This document shows, piece by piece, positions 63,944-64,000 of a stretch of 64,000 nt of DNA. Both the position numbers and the translations under genes were made by a program. Where the stretch lies: NCBI RefSeq assembly GCF_921292975.1, contig NZ_CAKLCM010000003.1, positions 1,488,001 through 1,552,000 on the forward strand. Reading direction: 5' to 3'. This DNA is from Vibrio hippocampi (GTDB taxonomy: Bacteria > Pseudomonadota > Gammaproteobacteria > Enterobacterales > Vibrionaceae). The notes beneath the pieces were generated by a model. The model was not told the DNA's origin and did no database searches. It saw only the letters and a list, made by a program, of their open reading frames with translations. Every line of letters begins with the position of its first letter. Positions within the stretch are counted from its first letter, which is position 1.

Positions 63944-64000
63944 TTAAGGCGCTAAGCGGTCAATCTGCCATTGGCTTTCGCCATCTTGCTGCTTACTGAA
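63944..64000 (-). CDS. C-terminal end of a gene running into the window from the right
   Basis: Reading the minus strand from the window edge gives 19 codons, FSKQQDGESQWQIDRLAP then TAA. The composition is protein-like and the next gene to the left is convergent, so a real 3' end is plausible. Too short to identify. Confidence 0.4.
   Translation of the reverse strand, partial: FSKQQDGESQWQIDRLAP

Overview
The window looks like a chromosomal segment of a marine Vibrio or close Vibrionaceae relative. The base composition is moderate, and the gene set is typical of the group: a putA/putP locus with a separate PutA C-terminal gene, a two-adaptor RND pump, sstT, a DUF3299 protein, a PL7 alginate lyase and a LapA-type giant adhesin. 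Assignments come from reading motifs by eye; no database search was run. No tRNA, rRNA, CRISPR array or prophage was seen.

Layout. 1-5.7 kb: the 3' part of an rsgA-family GTPase gene, a surface lipoprotein with RCC1-like repeats, and a REP-associated tyrosine transposase (RAYT) gene bounded by an inverted repeat. 5.8-12.1 kb: DUF3299 protein, exported D-aminoacylase-like amidohydrolase, AraC regulator, an unrecognised exported protein lying between two direct repeats, and SstT. 12.4-18.5 kb: a probable beta-glucoside uptake and hydrolysis unit (LamB-type porin, lipoprotein GH1 glucosidase, lipoprotein carboxylesterase) with a divergent AraC regulator.

19.0-43.6 kb is one gene for an 8215-residue secreted adhesin. 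It has a LapA-like N-terminal retention module with a TAAG site of the LapG-protease type, about 66 VCBS-type domains and a C-terminal RTX/type 1 secretion signal. Its middle is built from a small set of domain types in recurring blocks (AB, CDE, FGH), and includes tandem 1692-bp units grouped into a 3384-bp higher-order repeat. An Lrp/AsnC regulator and a small zinc-ribbon-like protein lie upstream.

45.2-51.6 kb: RND efflux operon (two adaptors plus pump) divergent from a TetR regulator. 51.7-57.4 kb: proline catabolism, putA, then the PutA C-terminal domain as a separate gene, then putP. The two putA parts are separated by a 22-bp tandem duplication. 57.8-63.5 kb: polysaccharide-related secreted proteins (a lectin-like lipoprotein, a PL7 alginate lyase, a jelly-roll lyase-like lipoprotein) plus a MATE transporter. 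The right end has a GATC-rich repeat cluster and the last 19 codons of a minus-strand gene.

The points most worth following are the domain grammar and recent amplification in the adhesin, the split PutA, the GATC-rich repeat array at 63.7-63.9 kb, and the direct repeats around the unknown gene at 9.7-10.6 kb.
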